A stretch of 64,000 nucleotides of DNA from Bacteroides bouchesdurhonensis (GCF_900155865.1 NZ_LT707006.1:2582577-2646576); one strand, 5' to 3'. Positions 18,056 to 27,276 are shown, counted from the stretch's first letter. The notes: generated by a model from the sequence alone, not told the origin. Translations and numbers: made by a program.

Positions 18056-18726
18056 AGCTGAAAAGATTTTTATTACCGATTCTGGCATGGAGTGGGCTGA
18101 TGCTCACTTCCTGTCATTGTGAGCATGAAGAAGATGACGGTCTTTTATCTTCCCTCCAAGTCGGCAATGTGGTTTGTTCGGACGGCAATATATTGTCCAT
18201 GGACAAATTCAAGCAATCTGACAAAGAAGCTGTTGCCATAGTTTTCCATGTAAACCGTAGTGCTGAAGCTGACAATCTTGGTTATGCAGTTTACATTCAT
18301 GATATTGAACCGCTGGCTTTTGCCGACAGTCTTGGAATTGACCAGGGTACTTCTGCATCATTGACTGACGAGGACGGAAATGAGAACACCTATTCTTTGT
18401 TCAATAACGATGAAGTCAAGTCACCGATGGCTATCAGGACTTTTGATTTGTGGAGTTATGGGCAATCGGCATATATTCCTTCTGTCCGGCAACTCTCTTA
18501 TCTGTTCGCTGTCCGGCATCAGATTAATAAGTGTATAACCGAAGTCGGTGGAACTTCGATTAATCTGAATCCTGGTGAATGCTGGTTATGGTCTTCTACT
18601 GAAGTGGAAGGGCAAAAGGAGAATAAGGCCTGGCTTTACTCTATGCAGTCAGGAACTATTCAGGAGACACCGAAAGATCAACCTCATAAATCCAGGCCGA
18701 TAATTTCTATATATACAACCAAATAA
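18052..18726 (+). CDS. Predicted lipoprotein with DUF1566-like C-terminus
   Basis: A 224-residue protein with a lipoprotein signal (LMLTSCHCEHEEDD, Cys near residue 21). The part from about residue 130 (AYIPSVRQLSYLFAV ... CWLWSSTEVEG) resembles the DUF1566/Fibrobacter-paralogue fold, where a Trp-rich WSSTE motif is typical of surface proteins. The substrate or partner is unknown. It overlaps the upstream lipoprotein gene by four bases and is the last gene of the long plus-strand run from 8781; a strong terminator follows at once. Confidence 0.65.
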   Translation: MKLKRFLLPILAWSGLMLTSCHCEHEEDDGLLSSLQVGNVVCSDGNILSMDKFKQSDKEAVAIVFHVNRSAEADNLGYAVYIHDIEPLAFADSLGIDQGTSASLTDEDGNENTYSLFNNDEVKSPMAIRTFDLWSYGQSAYIPSVRQLSYLFAVRHQINKCITEVGGTSINLNPGECWLWSSTEVEGQKENKAWLYSMQSGTIQETPKDQPHKSRPIISIYTTK

Positions 18727-18729
18727 ATA

Positions 18730-18780
18730 AAAGTCTAAATATAGTCATCTGTGAAGTTTCAGATACTATATTTAGACTTT
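18730..18780. terminator. Strong bidirectional terminator
   Basis: A perfect 16-base stem (18730-18745 with 18765-18780) continues into an inner ATCTG/CAGAT pairing. It starts with an A run and ends with a T run, so it can act on both strands. It separates the plus-strand lipoprotein genes from the convergent restriction operon. Confidence 0.8.
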
Positions 18781-18798
18781 CTTCTTAACAGACATTTA

Positions 18799-19296
18799 TC
18801 AGTCACAATCAGGTTCAGCAGCCAACAAATGCTCACTCTCATAATCCTCATAAGGTTTTACCCTTCTGTCACTCAAAAAAATATGATTAAGCGTATACTC
18901 CAGTGATTTTAAAGTCTGTTCACGAAGTGCTGGTTTCAGTTGACATTCCCATACTGTTATGCAGTGCCATCCCATGGAAGCCAGCTCTTTTTGCTCTTTT
19001 ATGTCACGCTCCTTATTTTTCTGGATTTTATTCTTCCAAAACTCAGAGTTTGTTTTGGGTAATACAAAATATTTGCATCCGTCATGGCCATGCCAAAAAC
19101 AGCCGTTTACAAATATTACAGTTCTGTATTTCCGCAATACAAGATCAGGATGCCCCGGCAGACGAGGATGATTAAGCCGATAGCGAAAGCCTCGGCTGAA
19201 CAAGAACTTACGGACCAGTAACTCCGGCTTGGTATTCTTACTACGAACTGCGGACATATTTTTATGTCGTTGTTCTCTAGTCAATCGGTCTGCCAT
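18799..19296 (-). CDS. vsr: Vsr-type very short patch repair endonuclease
   Basis: Vsr nicks DNA next to T:G mismatches formed when 5-methylcytosine deaminates, starting their repair, and often accompanies cytosine-5 methyltransferases. The 165-residue product has the whole fold: MSAVRSKNTKPELLVRKFLF at the N-terminus, the catalytic region FRYRLNHPRLPGHPDLVL with the active-site Asp, then VFVNGCFWHGHDGCKYF-like zinc ligands (seen as FVNGCFWHGHDGC) and a C-terminal TVWECQL. It is the last gene of an eight-gene minus-strand operon containing a cytosine-5 methyltransferase. In MORC-type restriction systems Vsr-like enzymes may instead be the cutting subunit. Confidence 0.93.
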   Translation of the reverse strand: MADRLTREQRHKNMSAVRSKNTKPELLVRKFLFSRGFRYRLNHPRLPGHPDLVLRKYRTVIFVNGCFWHGHDGCKYFVLPKTNSEFWKNKIQKNKERDIKEQKELASMGWHCITVWECQLKPALREQTLKSLEYTLNHIFLSDRRVKPYEDYESEHLLAAEPDCD

Positions 19297-19302
19297 AAAT
19301 GA

Positions 19303-20127
19303 TTATTTCAGTTTAATTATTTCCTTTAATTCTTCCACACTATAAGGTGGATTCCTCCTGTGAGTCATAGAATGACAATTGGAACAAAGTGGTACTAGAT
19401 CTCGCTCAATATCTAAGTTATACCCTTCGCCCATTTTAGAAACAGGTGTTGTATGATGTACTTCTATAAATCCTTTTCCTATATCCCCATATACATCTTG
19501 AAAATTCATACCGCAGACAGCACAAGTATATCCTTTTTTATAAAGACATAGTTTTCGATTAATAGGGTTACGTTCGTATCTAATAGATTTAATTTCTTGA
19601 ATGGTACCTTCAGTCTGAACAGCTTTTTGTAAGAACTCTTCCTCACTTATATCAGTTATAGTGAGAAGAGAGAATATTAATTCAAAGCTGTATCTTACCA
19701 ATTCAACAAGAATAGACTCACATTCATTAACATTATCCGGTATAGGTATTTTAGTCATTTTAAAATCAAATGTTCTCCACGTAATTGGCCATTTATTTTC
19801 CAATAAATCAGATTTATTTACTGAATAACAAGATTTTAATCCTTTATCCACAAGCATCTGTTTATACGAAAAGAAAGTAGATTGCTTTTCTTCTGGTGCA
19901 TGAGCCATTTCATTGAGAATATACCCACCGTGTTTTTGTGGGTATATTTCAATAACTAGCCTGATTTTATTGTGTATATAAACTTCTACACTGAAATACA
20001 TCTGGTCTTCATTATAAGGAGAACACACATAATGTACCTCTCCATCTTTAAAGACAGGTTGTATTTCAAATGGCATTGAAAAGTAGTTCTCTAAATCTTG
20101 TTTTAGTTTAAGACACAGCTCTTCCAT
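19303..20127 (-). CDS. HNH endonuclease
   Basis: A 274-residue protein whose C-terminal 80 residues form an HNH nuclease: CAVCGMNFQDVYG, then IEVHHTTPVSKMG, then LVPLCSNCHSMTHRR, giving the two CxxC zinc pairs and the catalytic HH. The N-terminal 190 residues are a separate domain (DUF-like, possibly DNA-reading) that I do not recognise. It sits between the GHKL ATPase and Vsr genes with spacings of 1 and 6 bases, so it is a subunit of the same system and probably one of its cutting enzymes. Which nuclease, HNH or Vsr, is the main effector cannot be told from sequence. Confidence 0.88.
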   Translation of the reverse strand: MEELCLKLKQDLENYFSMPFEIQPVFKDGEVHYVCSPYNEDQMYFSVEVYIHNKIRLVIEIYPQKHGGYILNEMAHAPEEKQSTFFSYKQMLVDKGLKSCYSVNKSDLLENKWPITWRTFDFKMTKIPIPDNVNECESILVELVRYSFELIFSLLTITDISEEEFLQKAVQTEGTIQEIKSIRYERNPINRKLCLYKKGYTCAVCGMNFQDVYGDIGKGFIEVHHTTPVSKMGEGYNLDIERDLVPLCSNCHSMTHRRNPPYSVEELKEIIKLK

Positions 20128-20128
20128 A

Positions 20129-21742
20129 TTATTCTTCTATTGGGAGTTCAGGATCAGGTAAATCTGCTACAAGCCTCTTTAAAATTCTAGATACTGTATA
20201 TCTCATATCTTCGTAGTTCTCGATTGATGACTGTGATACTGTCGTATTTTCAGCCTCTGCAAGTGCCCATAACAGATCATCAAGACCTTCAACAACTAAA
20301 TTTTGAGCTAAATAAGGTCCATATATTTTTTTATAGAATGGATGGCTTTCATTGATATTAACAGCATGTTTTCCATCAGCAAGTGCTGGCTCCCATAATG
20401 CATTACCCTCAATGGTTTTAACTGGTATAACACGATTCTCCTGAGGATTTACATTATGAAGAATTGATATAGCTTTGGTAAACTTACCATTGCTATTAAC
20501 TATTTCAGCACTTTCATCATCAATAGGAGTAATAGTTGAACCTTCTAGTTCGGGAGCTTTACTGTCAATATTTTGATTGGATGAGATGTGCGCACCTCTA
20601 CCAGTATTATGAACATTTTTATTCTCCGTATCTCTGTATCTTTTTTCAGCTTCACGTCTGGGTGCTCCTAAAAATTTCATTATAAAGCTTGCCAATTCTC
20701 CTATTAGAAGAATACGGGACTTTTTAATATCGATACTAAGTAGTTCATCAAGTGTATAATCGAATGAAAAATCAACTCTCAGTAATGAATAGTGTGGTTC
20801 TTTCTTCAAAAGGCTGAACCAATCTCCACTGTGTATCAAACGATTTTCTCTATAAACATAAATTCCTTGAAAATCATTACTACCACGGGCAGATTTCTCA
20901 GCCTCTATGCTGGAATATTCTCCTTTTTTGGGAATAATATAAGCTGCAATATGGAATTTAAGCTGTGTACCATCTGGCATATCAACCGGTACATCTTCTT
21001 CCTGTAAGAGTTCTGTATTTTTCTCTTTAGTACAAAATGGATCCCATGGAGAAACTGATTGTGTATTTACTGTTATCTCAACATTTTGTGCACGGCTATC
21101 GTTTTTATCTAGATAGCGTTGAAATACCATAGACAGATGAAATCGAAGTTCTTCTAAGATTTTATTCAACCCATTTTGTGCATTCTTAAAATTCTTATAA
21201 TTTTTCATCAGACGGTCTATCTTCTCCCAAACAAGAAGAGTACCAGAACTTCCTTCTGCTACCATATTCAACATATCCTCTTCATCTGAATCAATAACAG
21301 GAAATTGTAATAACCAAGAACCGTTATTTGCTATATAATCTAAATCCCACTGAACCTTCCTCAATTCTGAATCAGGTGAATTTCTGGAAATCAATGAGAA
21401 TTGTTTGCAGAATGCTGTTGATGCAGTTTTCAGTCCTAATCCAAATTTACCTAAAGAATTTTTCTCTATTCGTTCTTTTGAACCGTATTTCATTGCATTC
21501 TTCAAACCGTCCAAATCCATTCCACAACCATTATCCGCAAAATAGACTTTAACTTGCATGTTTGGATCCATGTTTACTTCTATATTGATTTTTGTTGCAT
21601 TTGCCGCAATTGAATTATCAACGATATCGGCAACTGCTGTATTAAAATTGTAACCAGTATCCCTTAATCCGTTTACAATTCTCTCAGGATCAGGAAGTAA
21701 CTCAAAATCCTCTTCTGTTTTTTGTTGAACTGTCGTAATCAT
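20129..21742 (-). CDS. GHKL ATPase of the MORC/MutL-like group
   Basis: A 537-residue ATPase of the GHKL fold (shared by Hsp90, MutL and MORC). Visible ATP-binding motifs are ADIVDNSIAA (N box, about residue 40), YFADNGCGMD (DxGxG, about 70) and GKFGLGLKTAS (G2 box, about 102). The arrangement and length match prokaryotic MORC-like proteins that occur in restriction operons together with SNF2 helicases, HNH or Vsr nucleases and methyltransferases. It may act as an ATP-driven clamp linking recognition to cleavage. It lies 11 bases downstream of the helicase gene. The C-terminal 200 residues are low in recognised motifs. Confidence 0.87.
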   Translation of the reverse strand: MITTVQQKTEEDFELLPDPERIVNGLRDTGYNFNTAVADIVDNSIAANATKINIEVNMDPNMQVKVYFADNGCGMDLDGLKNAMKYGSKERIEKNSLGKFGLGLKTASTAFCKQFSLISRNSPDSELRKVQWDLDYIANNGSWLLQFPVIDSDEEDMLNMVAEGSSGTLLVWEKIDRLMKNYKNFKNAQNGLNKILEELRFHLSMVFQRYLDKNDSRAQNVEITVNTQSVSPWDPFCTKEKNTELLQEEDVPVDMPDGTQLKFHIAAYIIPKKGEYSSIEAEKSARGSNDFQGIYVYRENRLIHSGDWFSLLKKEPHYSLLRVDFSFDYTLDELLSIDIKKSRILLIGELASFIMKFLGAPRREAEKRYRDTENKNVHNTGRGAHISSNQNIDSKAPELEGSTITPIDDESAEIVNSNGKFTKAISILHNVNPQENRVIPVKTIEGNALWEPALADGKHAVNINESHPFYKKIYGPYLAQNLVVEGLDDLLWALAEAENTTVSQSSIENYEDMRYTVSRILKRLVADLPDPELPIEE

Positions 21743-21753
21743 ATATATGTTTT

Positions 21754-23652
21754 TTAATTATTTTTTATTGAAGGTACTAATTCTAAAGCTCTAAGAATGT
21801 CTGCCTTATCTTGGCTCTTACCATCATTCCCTATAATTGCGTATGAAGCAATATCACGTTTCCTTTCAATCCTTTCATTTACAACCTCTTCTACTGTATC
21901 AGTGTAATATAATCTATAAACAAATACAGTCTTCTCTTGACCTCGTCTGTATGCACGTGCTGAGGACTGGTCTTCAAGAGAGGGATTCCACTCCAGATTA
22001 TAGTGTATTACGTGATTCGCTCCTGTTATATTAAGTCCTGTTCCAGCTGCCCTCGGGTTAAGGACCAGCATTGCCGGTTCATCTAAATGATTGAATTTAT
22101 CAACTATACACTGCCTGTCTTCTATTGGTGTCTCTCCATTTATAGACCATATTTTAATTCCAAACCTGACAGGTATATCCTCTTCAAATATTTCGAACAT
22201 ACGTTTATATGAAGTAAAAACAATTACTTTTTCTTTCCGACTTATAATTTCTTCAACAATTTCACAAAATCTTTGATACTTAACCGACACTACAGATGGA
22301 TCATCTTTACAAGAACTATCCTTTACTGCATACGGGTGTGTACAATATATGCGTAGTTGTTGTAACATTCCAAGAGAAGGATTTTCTGTATCCATTCCAT
22401 CCTTCAATGCTTCCAGATAATTACAATATTGTTGACACTCTATCTCCGACATTCGAAGAGGCTGTGTAGATACTATCTTCTCAGGCAAGTCTTTAGCTAC
22501 ATCTGAAACAAGTCTACGTACCATTAGTGCAGAGAGTATTGGCTCAATTTTCTTACCACCTTCAATGTCATCAGTAATGTTTTTCTTGAATGTATTAAGT
22601 GTGCCAAGCAAACCAGGCTGAATAAAGTCTACCAATGACCATATATCCGTTATATGATTTTCAAAAGGGGTTCCAGAAACCGCAAGGCTTCTTACTCTAT
22701 TCAACTGCTTACAGGCTCTAGTTCTGGAACTGTCAGGGTTCTTTATACTTTGAGCTTCATCCAAAACAACCATTTTCCACTTAATCATATTAAGCATATG
22801 AATATCACTTATTACAGTAGTATAGGAAGTTATGATCACATCAAATTCAGAAAAATCCCGAAAATTGCTTATCCTGTAAGGCCCATAATGAACTATAACA
22901 TTAAGTGACGGTGCAAACTTCTTACATTCCCTTTGCCAGTTAGTAAGAAGTGATATTGGTGCAACAACGATTATTGGGGTCATAAACTGACTTTTCAAAT
23001 ATAACATTTCAGTTATTACCTGCATAGTTTTCCCCAATCCCATTTCATCTCCAAGGATACATCCGTTATTTACTTCTAACATAGTCCTTATCCATGAATA
23101 TCCAGATTCTTGATAAGGGAATAATGTGGCTTTAAGGTCCTTTGGTATACTTGAATCTGTAACTACTGGCTTATGTAAAACGGATTGCTCTACATGATTC
23201 TCAACAACATCTAAGTCACCAAATATACTTTGTTCAATAACGCTTAAATACTGTTTTAAATTAATACGCCCAGAAGATACTATTCCAGACTTTGTAATTA
23301 TCTCCTGAATTATACTGCTTGTTTCTGTTATATAGAACCATATATTGTCACATATGCACTGATCTATAAGCAATCCATTTACAATATCTACAGTTATCTG
23401 TTTACCTTTACGAATAGCATAAACATTGAAATATATATCACCTTCGACACTGCTGGTCAACATGATTTTTGCAGCAGCTCCTATTTTAGAGAAACGAGTA
23501 GCCGGTAAATCTACTAAAGGGCTTTCACATTCTATTCCGTCTATTCTATTCATATCAGAGAAAGAATAAATCTCTGAAGCACTTAGATGGTAAATATTGT
23601 TACCATCCTTCAGCGCCAAATGGTTATCACATATAATCCAGTTTGCCTTCAT
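21754..23652 (-). CDS. SNF2-family DNA translocase/helicase
   Basis: A 632-residue superfamily II enzyme of the SNF2 type. Motif I is GDEMGLGKTMQ (about residue 205), motif II DEAQ occurs in VVLDEAQSIKN, motif III in LAVSGTPFEN, and the C-terminal lobe has VLNPRAAGTGLNITGA and QSSARAYRRGQ (motifs V and VI). The first 180 residues form a specific N-terminal domain, perhaps for partner binding. Such enzymes move along double-stranded DNA without separating strands and serve as the motor in multi-gene restriction systems. It lies 2 bases from the upstream unknown gene and 11 bases from the MORC-like gene. Confidence 0.92.
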   Translation of the reverse strand: MKANWIICDNHLALKDGNNIYHLSASEIYSFSDMNRIDGIECESPLVDLPATRFSKIGAAAKIMLTSSVEGDIYFNVYAIRKGKQITVDIVNGLLIDQCICDNIWFYITETSSIIQEIITKSGIVSSGRINLKQYLSVIEQSIFGDLDVVENHVEQSVLHKPVVTDSSIPKDLKATLFPYQESGYSWIRTMLEVNNGCILGDEMGLGKTMQVITEMLYLKSQFMTPIIVVAPISLLTNWQRECKKFAPSLNVIVHYGPYRISNFRDFSEFDVIITSYTTVISDIHMLNMIKWKMVVLDEAQSIKNPDSSRTRACKQLNRVRSLAVSGTPFENHITDIWSLVDFIQPGLLGTLNTFKKNITDDIEGGKKIEPILSALMVRRLVSDVAKDLPEKIVSTQPLRMSEIECQQYCNYLEALKDGMDTENPSLGMLQQLRIYCTHPYAVKDSSCKDDPSVVSVKYQRFCEIVEEIISRKEKVIVFTSYKRMFEIFEEDIPVRFGIKIWSINGETPIEDRQCIVDKFNHLDEPAMLVLNPRAAGTGLNITGANHVIHYNLEWNPSLEDQSSARAYRRGQEKTVFVYRLYYTDTVEEVVNERIERKRDIASYAIIGNDGKSQDKADILRALELVPSIKNN

Positions 23653-23654
23653 AA

Positions 23655-24491
23655 TTAACTCATAGATTGAAACCTTTCCAGACTTGCCGCACTTATAGAG
23701 ATACCTTTATTGGCTTTATAAATCTCGTTTGATTCACAAAGTTTAGTATCAGTTTGAGGCTCTGTTTTATATGGTTTTACAGTTATAGTTTTCTTTTTCA
23801 AGTCAATAGTAAAATTATCTGTATTATCTACCAACAACCTTAAAGAAAGAACACAGGAATAATACCATGCTATTGTTGCCAAATATCCAGCACTTGCATT
23901 CACTACATTCATTTGATTAAGAAGCGCAGAGAAATAAAAGTCATTTCTGTCCACAGTTTTATTTCCCGCCCACCAGGAATAATCACTTACAAATTTCCAA
24001 AGATATGTTGCAACTTTATGTTTATCATCATGTACATCAGAGTAATCATCATTAAGCATTTCCAATGCTGTAGCCATAAAACTGGATTTATCTTCCATAG
24101 TTGGAGCCTCTTTTAATCTGGTCGCATATTCTTTCATTCCTTTATGATTAAGCCCAATACGCTCACAAATCTTAAAGAACAGACTCTGATAGCTTAACAT
24201 CTCCGAACAAAAATCAACAAAATATGAAGCAATTACAAACCATTGGTTAGCTATATAAATTTGTTGTCCAAAAGTATTATTTACAACTGTAGTATAACTG
24301 AAATATTCTACCGTACAGTTTTTTTTATTCAACATGTTACGAAAGGTAACTTTGAATGTATCACTCAGCTTAACCTCCTGCGCTATGAACTCATCAGTAA
24401 ATCTTTTCTTTGCATCTACAAGAACCTGATGTAAATCTTTCAGAATCTGTTTTGATTCAATGACTTGTTCCGTATCTATCACTTTGTTCAT
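23655..24491 (-). CDS. Unknown subunit of the restriction operon
   Basis: A 278-residue protein that I do not recognise. It appears mostly alpha-helical and is soluble (no signal or strong membrane segment), with a Trp/Tyr-rich middle region (FVSDYSWWAGNKTVDRNDF) and a charged C-terminus. It lies between the methyltransferase gene (4 bases away) and the SNF2 gene (2 bases away), so it is almost certainly a part of the same system. It might be a target-recognition or scaffold protein. The gene has the same AT-rich composition as its neighbours. Confidence 0.7.
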   Translation of the reverse strand: MNKVIDTEQVIESKQILKDLHQVLVDAKKRFTDEFIAQEVKLSDTFKVTFRNMLNKKNCTVEYFSYTTVVNNTFGQQIYIANQWFVIASYFVDFCSEMLSYQSLFFKICERIGLNHKGMKEYATRLKEAPTMEDKSSFMATALEMLNDDYSDVHDDKHKVATYLWKFVSDYSWWAGNKTVDRNDFYFSALLNQMNVVNASAGYLATIAWYYSCVLSLRLLVDNTDNFTIDLKKKTITVKPYKTEPQTDTKLCESNEIYKANKGISISAASLERFQSMS

Positions 24492-24495
24492 ATGC

Positions 24496-25623
24496 CTATA
24501 TTTTTAATAATTGTTCGACAATTTCTTTTGATAATCTTTTGATAACAGGTATTGCGACACTATTTCCAAACTGATGATATGCCTCCTTTCTTGGAACAAC
24601 TATATGAAATTCCAGATTATCAGAATTATAATTTTGGTTATCTGCATTTTCCGGATATTTCCAGCCATTCCCTATAATTCGATAACCCTGTAAACGACCT
24701 GCTTCAGTTGGAGTTAGTTTTCTGGGATTTAATCCTTTATCAGATTGATCAATAAGAATTTCGCTACCATCTTTCCAATATCTTGCAGATATTGTACTGC
24801 TATATACGCTATTTTCATTAAAAAGTGAATAGCCAAATCCCTTACCGTTAGCCTTGTTCCTTTTCTTTCTCTCTTGATGACCAATCCATAACCTATCACT
24901 AATAGTATAGTAACTATCAATAGAATCTTCTGGCTCGAAAATATCTGAAACTTTGGTCTTTATTACCTTATCTCCAAGATCTTTCGATTTTTCATATATT
25001 GTACTACCATCAGGTGCTATTCCATAGGGGAATTTAAAAGTTGTAGCTTTAACAATGTCTTTATACCATGCAACAATAAACAATCTTTCTCTATTTTGAG
25101 GTACCCCAAAATATTTTGCATTTAAAACATCATAGTTATATGCATACCCCAATTCATCTAATGTTGCTAAAATCGTTTTAAGTGTTTCGCCTTTCATATG
25201 AGTCTTCAATCCTTTTACATTTTCCAGGAACAACACTTTTGGTGGAATACCTGAATCAATTTTTTGCTTAACAATATTAGCTATATTAAAGAACAAAGTT
25301 CCACGAGTATCTTCAAACCCACGTCTTAAACCTGCAATAGAAAAGGGTTGACAAGGAAAGCCTCCACAACAGACATCAAATGCAGGAATACTTTCTGGTA
25401 TTGCTTCTGTTATATCGTTGTTAAAAAACAGATAATTCCCATAACTATCTTTTTGGAAAAGATCTGGTTCTATATCTTTATAGTTAGCTTCATATGAAAT
25501 TCGTGCATATTTATCCCATTCACTGGCAAACACACATTTTCCTCCAACACTATGCATTGCAGTATGAAAGCCTCCAATACCAGCAAACAAATCTATAAAT
25601 GTAAATTTATTTTTCTTCATCAA
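24496..25623 (-). CDS. dcm: DNA (cytosine-5-)-methyltransferase
   Basis: This enzyme adds a methyl group to C5 of cytosine in the host's recognition sites, marking self DNA. The 375-residue protein shows all the main motifs in order: FIDLFAGIGGFHTAM (motif I, SAM binding), GGFPCQPFSIAG (motif IV with the catalytic Cys), LFLENVKGL (VI), QNRERLFIVAW (VIII), TPTEAGRLQGY (IX) and FGNSVAIPV (X). The target-recognition region (about 230-310) is of ordinary length. The start overlaps the upstream gene by 4 bases; a second ATG lies one codon later. The recognition sequence cannot be predicted. Confidence 0.96.
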   Translation of the reverse strand: MMKKNKFTFIDLFAGIGGFHTAMHSVGGKCVFASEWDKYARISYEANYKDIEPDLFQKDSYGNYLFFNNDITEAIPESIPAFDVCCGGFPCQPFSIAGLRRGFEDTRGTLFFNIANIVKQKIDSGIPPKVLFLENVKGLKTHMKGETLKTILATLDELGYAYNYDVLNAKYFGVPQNRERLFIVAWYKDIVKATTFKFPYGIAPDGSTIYEKSKDLGDKVIKTKVSDIFEPEDSIDSYYTISDRLWIGHQERKKRNKANGKGFGYSLFNENSVYSSTISARYWKDGSEILIDQSDKGLNPRKLTPTEAGRLQGYRIIGNGWKYPENADNQNYNSDNLEFHIVVPRKEAYHQFGNSVAIPVIKRLSKEIVEQLLKI

Positions 25624-26777
25624 CTTTTCTTTTTAACAAACGATTGTAAAGATTCCTTGGAAATCTGCAATACTGATTTATGTAAATGTTCAGGAATATC
25701 ATCTATTACATCATTATTTTTTTTATCACTATTTACAATATACATGGACTGAGCAATTTCCAGAAATTTATTAAATTGTTTCAACCCCCATTGGTTGTAA
25801 ACAGTATACTGAAGTCCGTCATTTAGTGTTATTAATTCATCTGATTCAAGAAAATATCTTGAAGACAAATCAGCATTGTCTTTCATCCATTCCTGTACAA
25901 CTGATAATGGACGTATGACACCTCTTTGTTTACTTATTATGCCCGATGGGAACACTCTTTCAAGTTCATTATATGTGATACCAGGATGTTCTTTAACATA
26001 TTGCTTTACTACAGCAAGAACAAACCTTTTTTTAGGATAAAACTGGCTTCCATTAAAAGAGAAACGTGTTGTATCCTTTGTACTCGCAGAATGATTTTCC
26101 ATTTCTTTAGAACAAAGCTGTTTTTGCGATACAACAATTTCAAGATTCCGCATTTCTTCTTCAATCAACACCCTGTCATATCCCTGTTGCACGAGAAAAT
26201 CTGAGAATATGGATTTAAGTATATTCCTGTCCTCTGAAATACGTTTAATATCCAAACGTAATTTAGATAAAACCTCATTTTTTTCATTTAGTGAAGTTAT
26301 ATAGTCATGAACTAAAGACTTTTTGAAATGTTGAAACAAAAGTAAATCTGATATTTGTATTCCTTCGTGATTACTTTCCTCTAATAGGATTTCTTTACTA
26401 AGGATTATATCTTGATTATTACGATAGAAAAACTTAATACAACTACCGAAGGATATGGCTGCCTCTGTCAATAATTCATCCATTGCAAAGCTTACATTAT
26501 CTGTTTCATTATACTGAAATTCTCCACACTGGATAAAAACAGGAATATAATCGGATTGCACATTTTCTCCATAAGTTTTAGACAATACAATATCAACATT
26601 AGAGCCATTAGGTAAATTATAATTCTTAATCAAAGAGCCATTAGTCTTCCTCCATCCTAGGACTCTAAAACAGTTTTCTACTGCAGAAACAAATTCAGCT
26701 TTGCTGTAATTACTGTCTAATGTATTTCTTAATATCTCAACTATTTCAAACCAATTCTCATTCATATTTAAGCCCAT
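25620..26777 (-). CDS. Restriction-like protein with degenerate PD-(D/E)xK-type N-terminus
   Basis: A 385-residue protein. The first 140 residues resemble the N-terminal domain seen in type I HsdR-like and other restriction proteins (WFEIVEILRNTLDS; GSNVDIVLSK; IPVFIQCGEFQ). The strand that usually ends in ExK reads IQCGE here, so the nuclease active site appears altered. A helical/coiled middle follows, and the last 100 residues (YVKEHPGITYNELERVFP; YFLESDELITLNDGLQYTVYNQWG) look like a winged-helix DNA-binding domain. It is the first structural gene of the operon, after the XRE regulator. A likely role is DNA binding or specificity, not cutting. The start may be at the fifth codon (MNENWFEI). 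Confidence 0.68.
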   Translation of the reverse strand: MGLNMNENWFEIVEILRNTLDSNYSKAEFVSAVENCFRVLGWRKTNGSLIKNYNLPNGSNVDIVLSKTYGENVQSDYIPVFIQCGEFQYNETDNVSFAMDELLTEAAISFGSCIKFFYRNNQDIILSKEILLEESNHEGIQISDLLLFQHFKKSLVHDYITSLNEKNEVLSKLRLDIKRISEDRNILKSIFSDFLVQQGYDRVLIEEEMRNLEIVVSQKQLCSKEMENHSASTKDTTRFSFNGSQFYPKKRFVLAVVKQYVKEHPGITYNELERVFPSGIISKQRGVIRPLSVVQEWMKDNADLSSRYFLESDELITLNDGLQYTVYNQWGLKQFNKFLEIAQSMYIVNSDKKNNDVIDDIPEHLHKSVLQISKESLQSFVKKKS

Positions 26778-26929
26778 ACAATACTTTCTTAATCATCCCG
26801 TTTTAATAACCAGAATAATGTTTTAAAGATATTTTTATCTATAAAAATCATACTCTTATTATTATGATTCTTACATTATCATGGGTGATAACCATATAAT
26901 AGAAAATCTATCGGGGAATCACTATTTAA

Positions 26930-27166
26930 TCATACTTTAGGTATCTTTATATAAACAGAGTCATTGGTGGTAGACACCAATAAATCCTTAACATCGACCT
27001 CAAGTACTCTTGCAATCTCAACTAAAGTTTCTATTGATGGTTGTGAAACGTTTGTACACCATTTTGAAACAGTAGCAGGGTCTTTTTGCAAAGCTTCTGC
27101 AAGCCATTTGTTAGTTCGTTTTTTCTCCACTAAAACGACCTTAATACGATTTATATCTTTTGCCAT
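26930..27166 (-). CDS. XRE-family transcriptional regulator (control protein)
   Basis: A 78-residue protein consisting of one helix-turn-helix domain of the Xre/Cro type (NRIKVVLVEKKRTNKWLAEA, then DPATVSKWCTNVSQPSIETL). It is transcribed in the same direction as, and 152 bases ahead of, the restriction operon, the usual position of a C (controller) protein that times expression of methyltransferase and nuclease. The 152-base gap holds short inverted repeats (for example TATCA/TGATA near 26877) that could be its operators. Confidence 0.88.
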   Translation of the reverse strand: MAKDINRIKVVLVEKKRTNKWLAEALQKDPATVSKWCTNVSQPSIETLVEIARVLEVDVKDLLVSTTNDSVYIKIPKV

Positions 27167-27185
27167 AAGTATATAATTGTTTGTG

Positions 27186-27193
27186 CAAAAATA
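27186..27193 (-). promoter_or_regulatory. Candidate -7 box upstream of the restriction operon
   Basis: TATTTTTG on the minus strand fits the TAnnTTTG box and lies about 20 bases ahead of the XRE start codon. No good -33 TTTG is found 19-21 bases further upstream. An inverted repeat ATAGC/GCTAT nearby (about 27222-27242) could be a regulator site. Confidence 0.35.
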
Positions 27194-27251
27194 ATATAAA
27201 AAGATGTATATATGTAAGATTTATAGCCATATTTTCGAGCTATATCTCCAT

Positions 27252-27276
27252 TTCTATTGCGTTTTATGCAATAGAA
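27252..27276. terminator. Perfect 9-base inverted repeat at the left border of the hairpin array
   Basis: TTCTATTGC (27252-27260) pairs with GCAATAGAA (27268-27276) around a 7-base loop. It could be an operator for the XRE gene, a terminator, or the first member of the hairpin series to its right. Another short inverted repeat ACCATT/AATGGT lies at 27362-27376. Confidence 0.5.
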
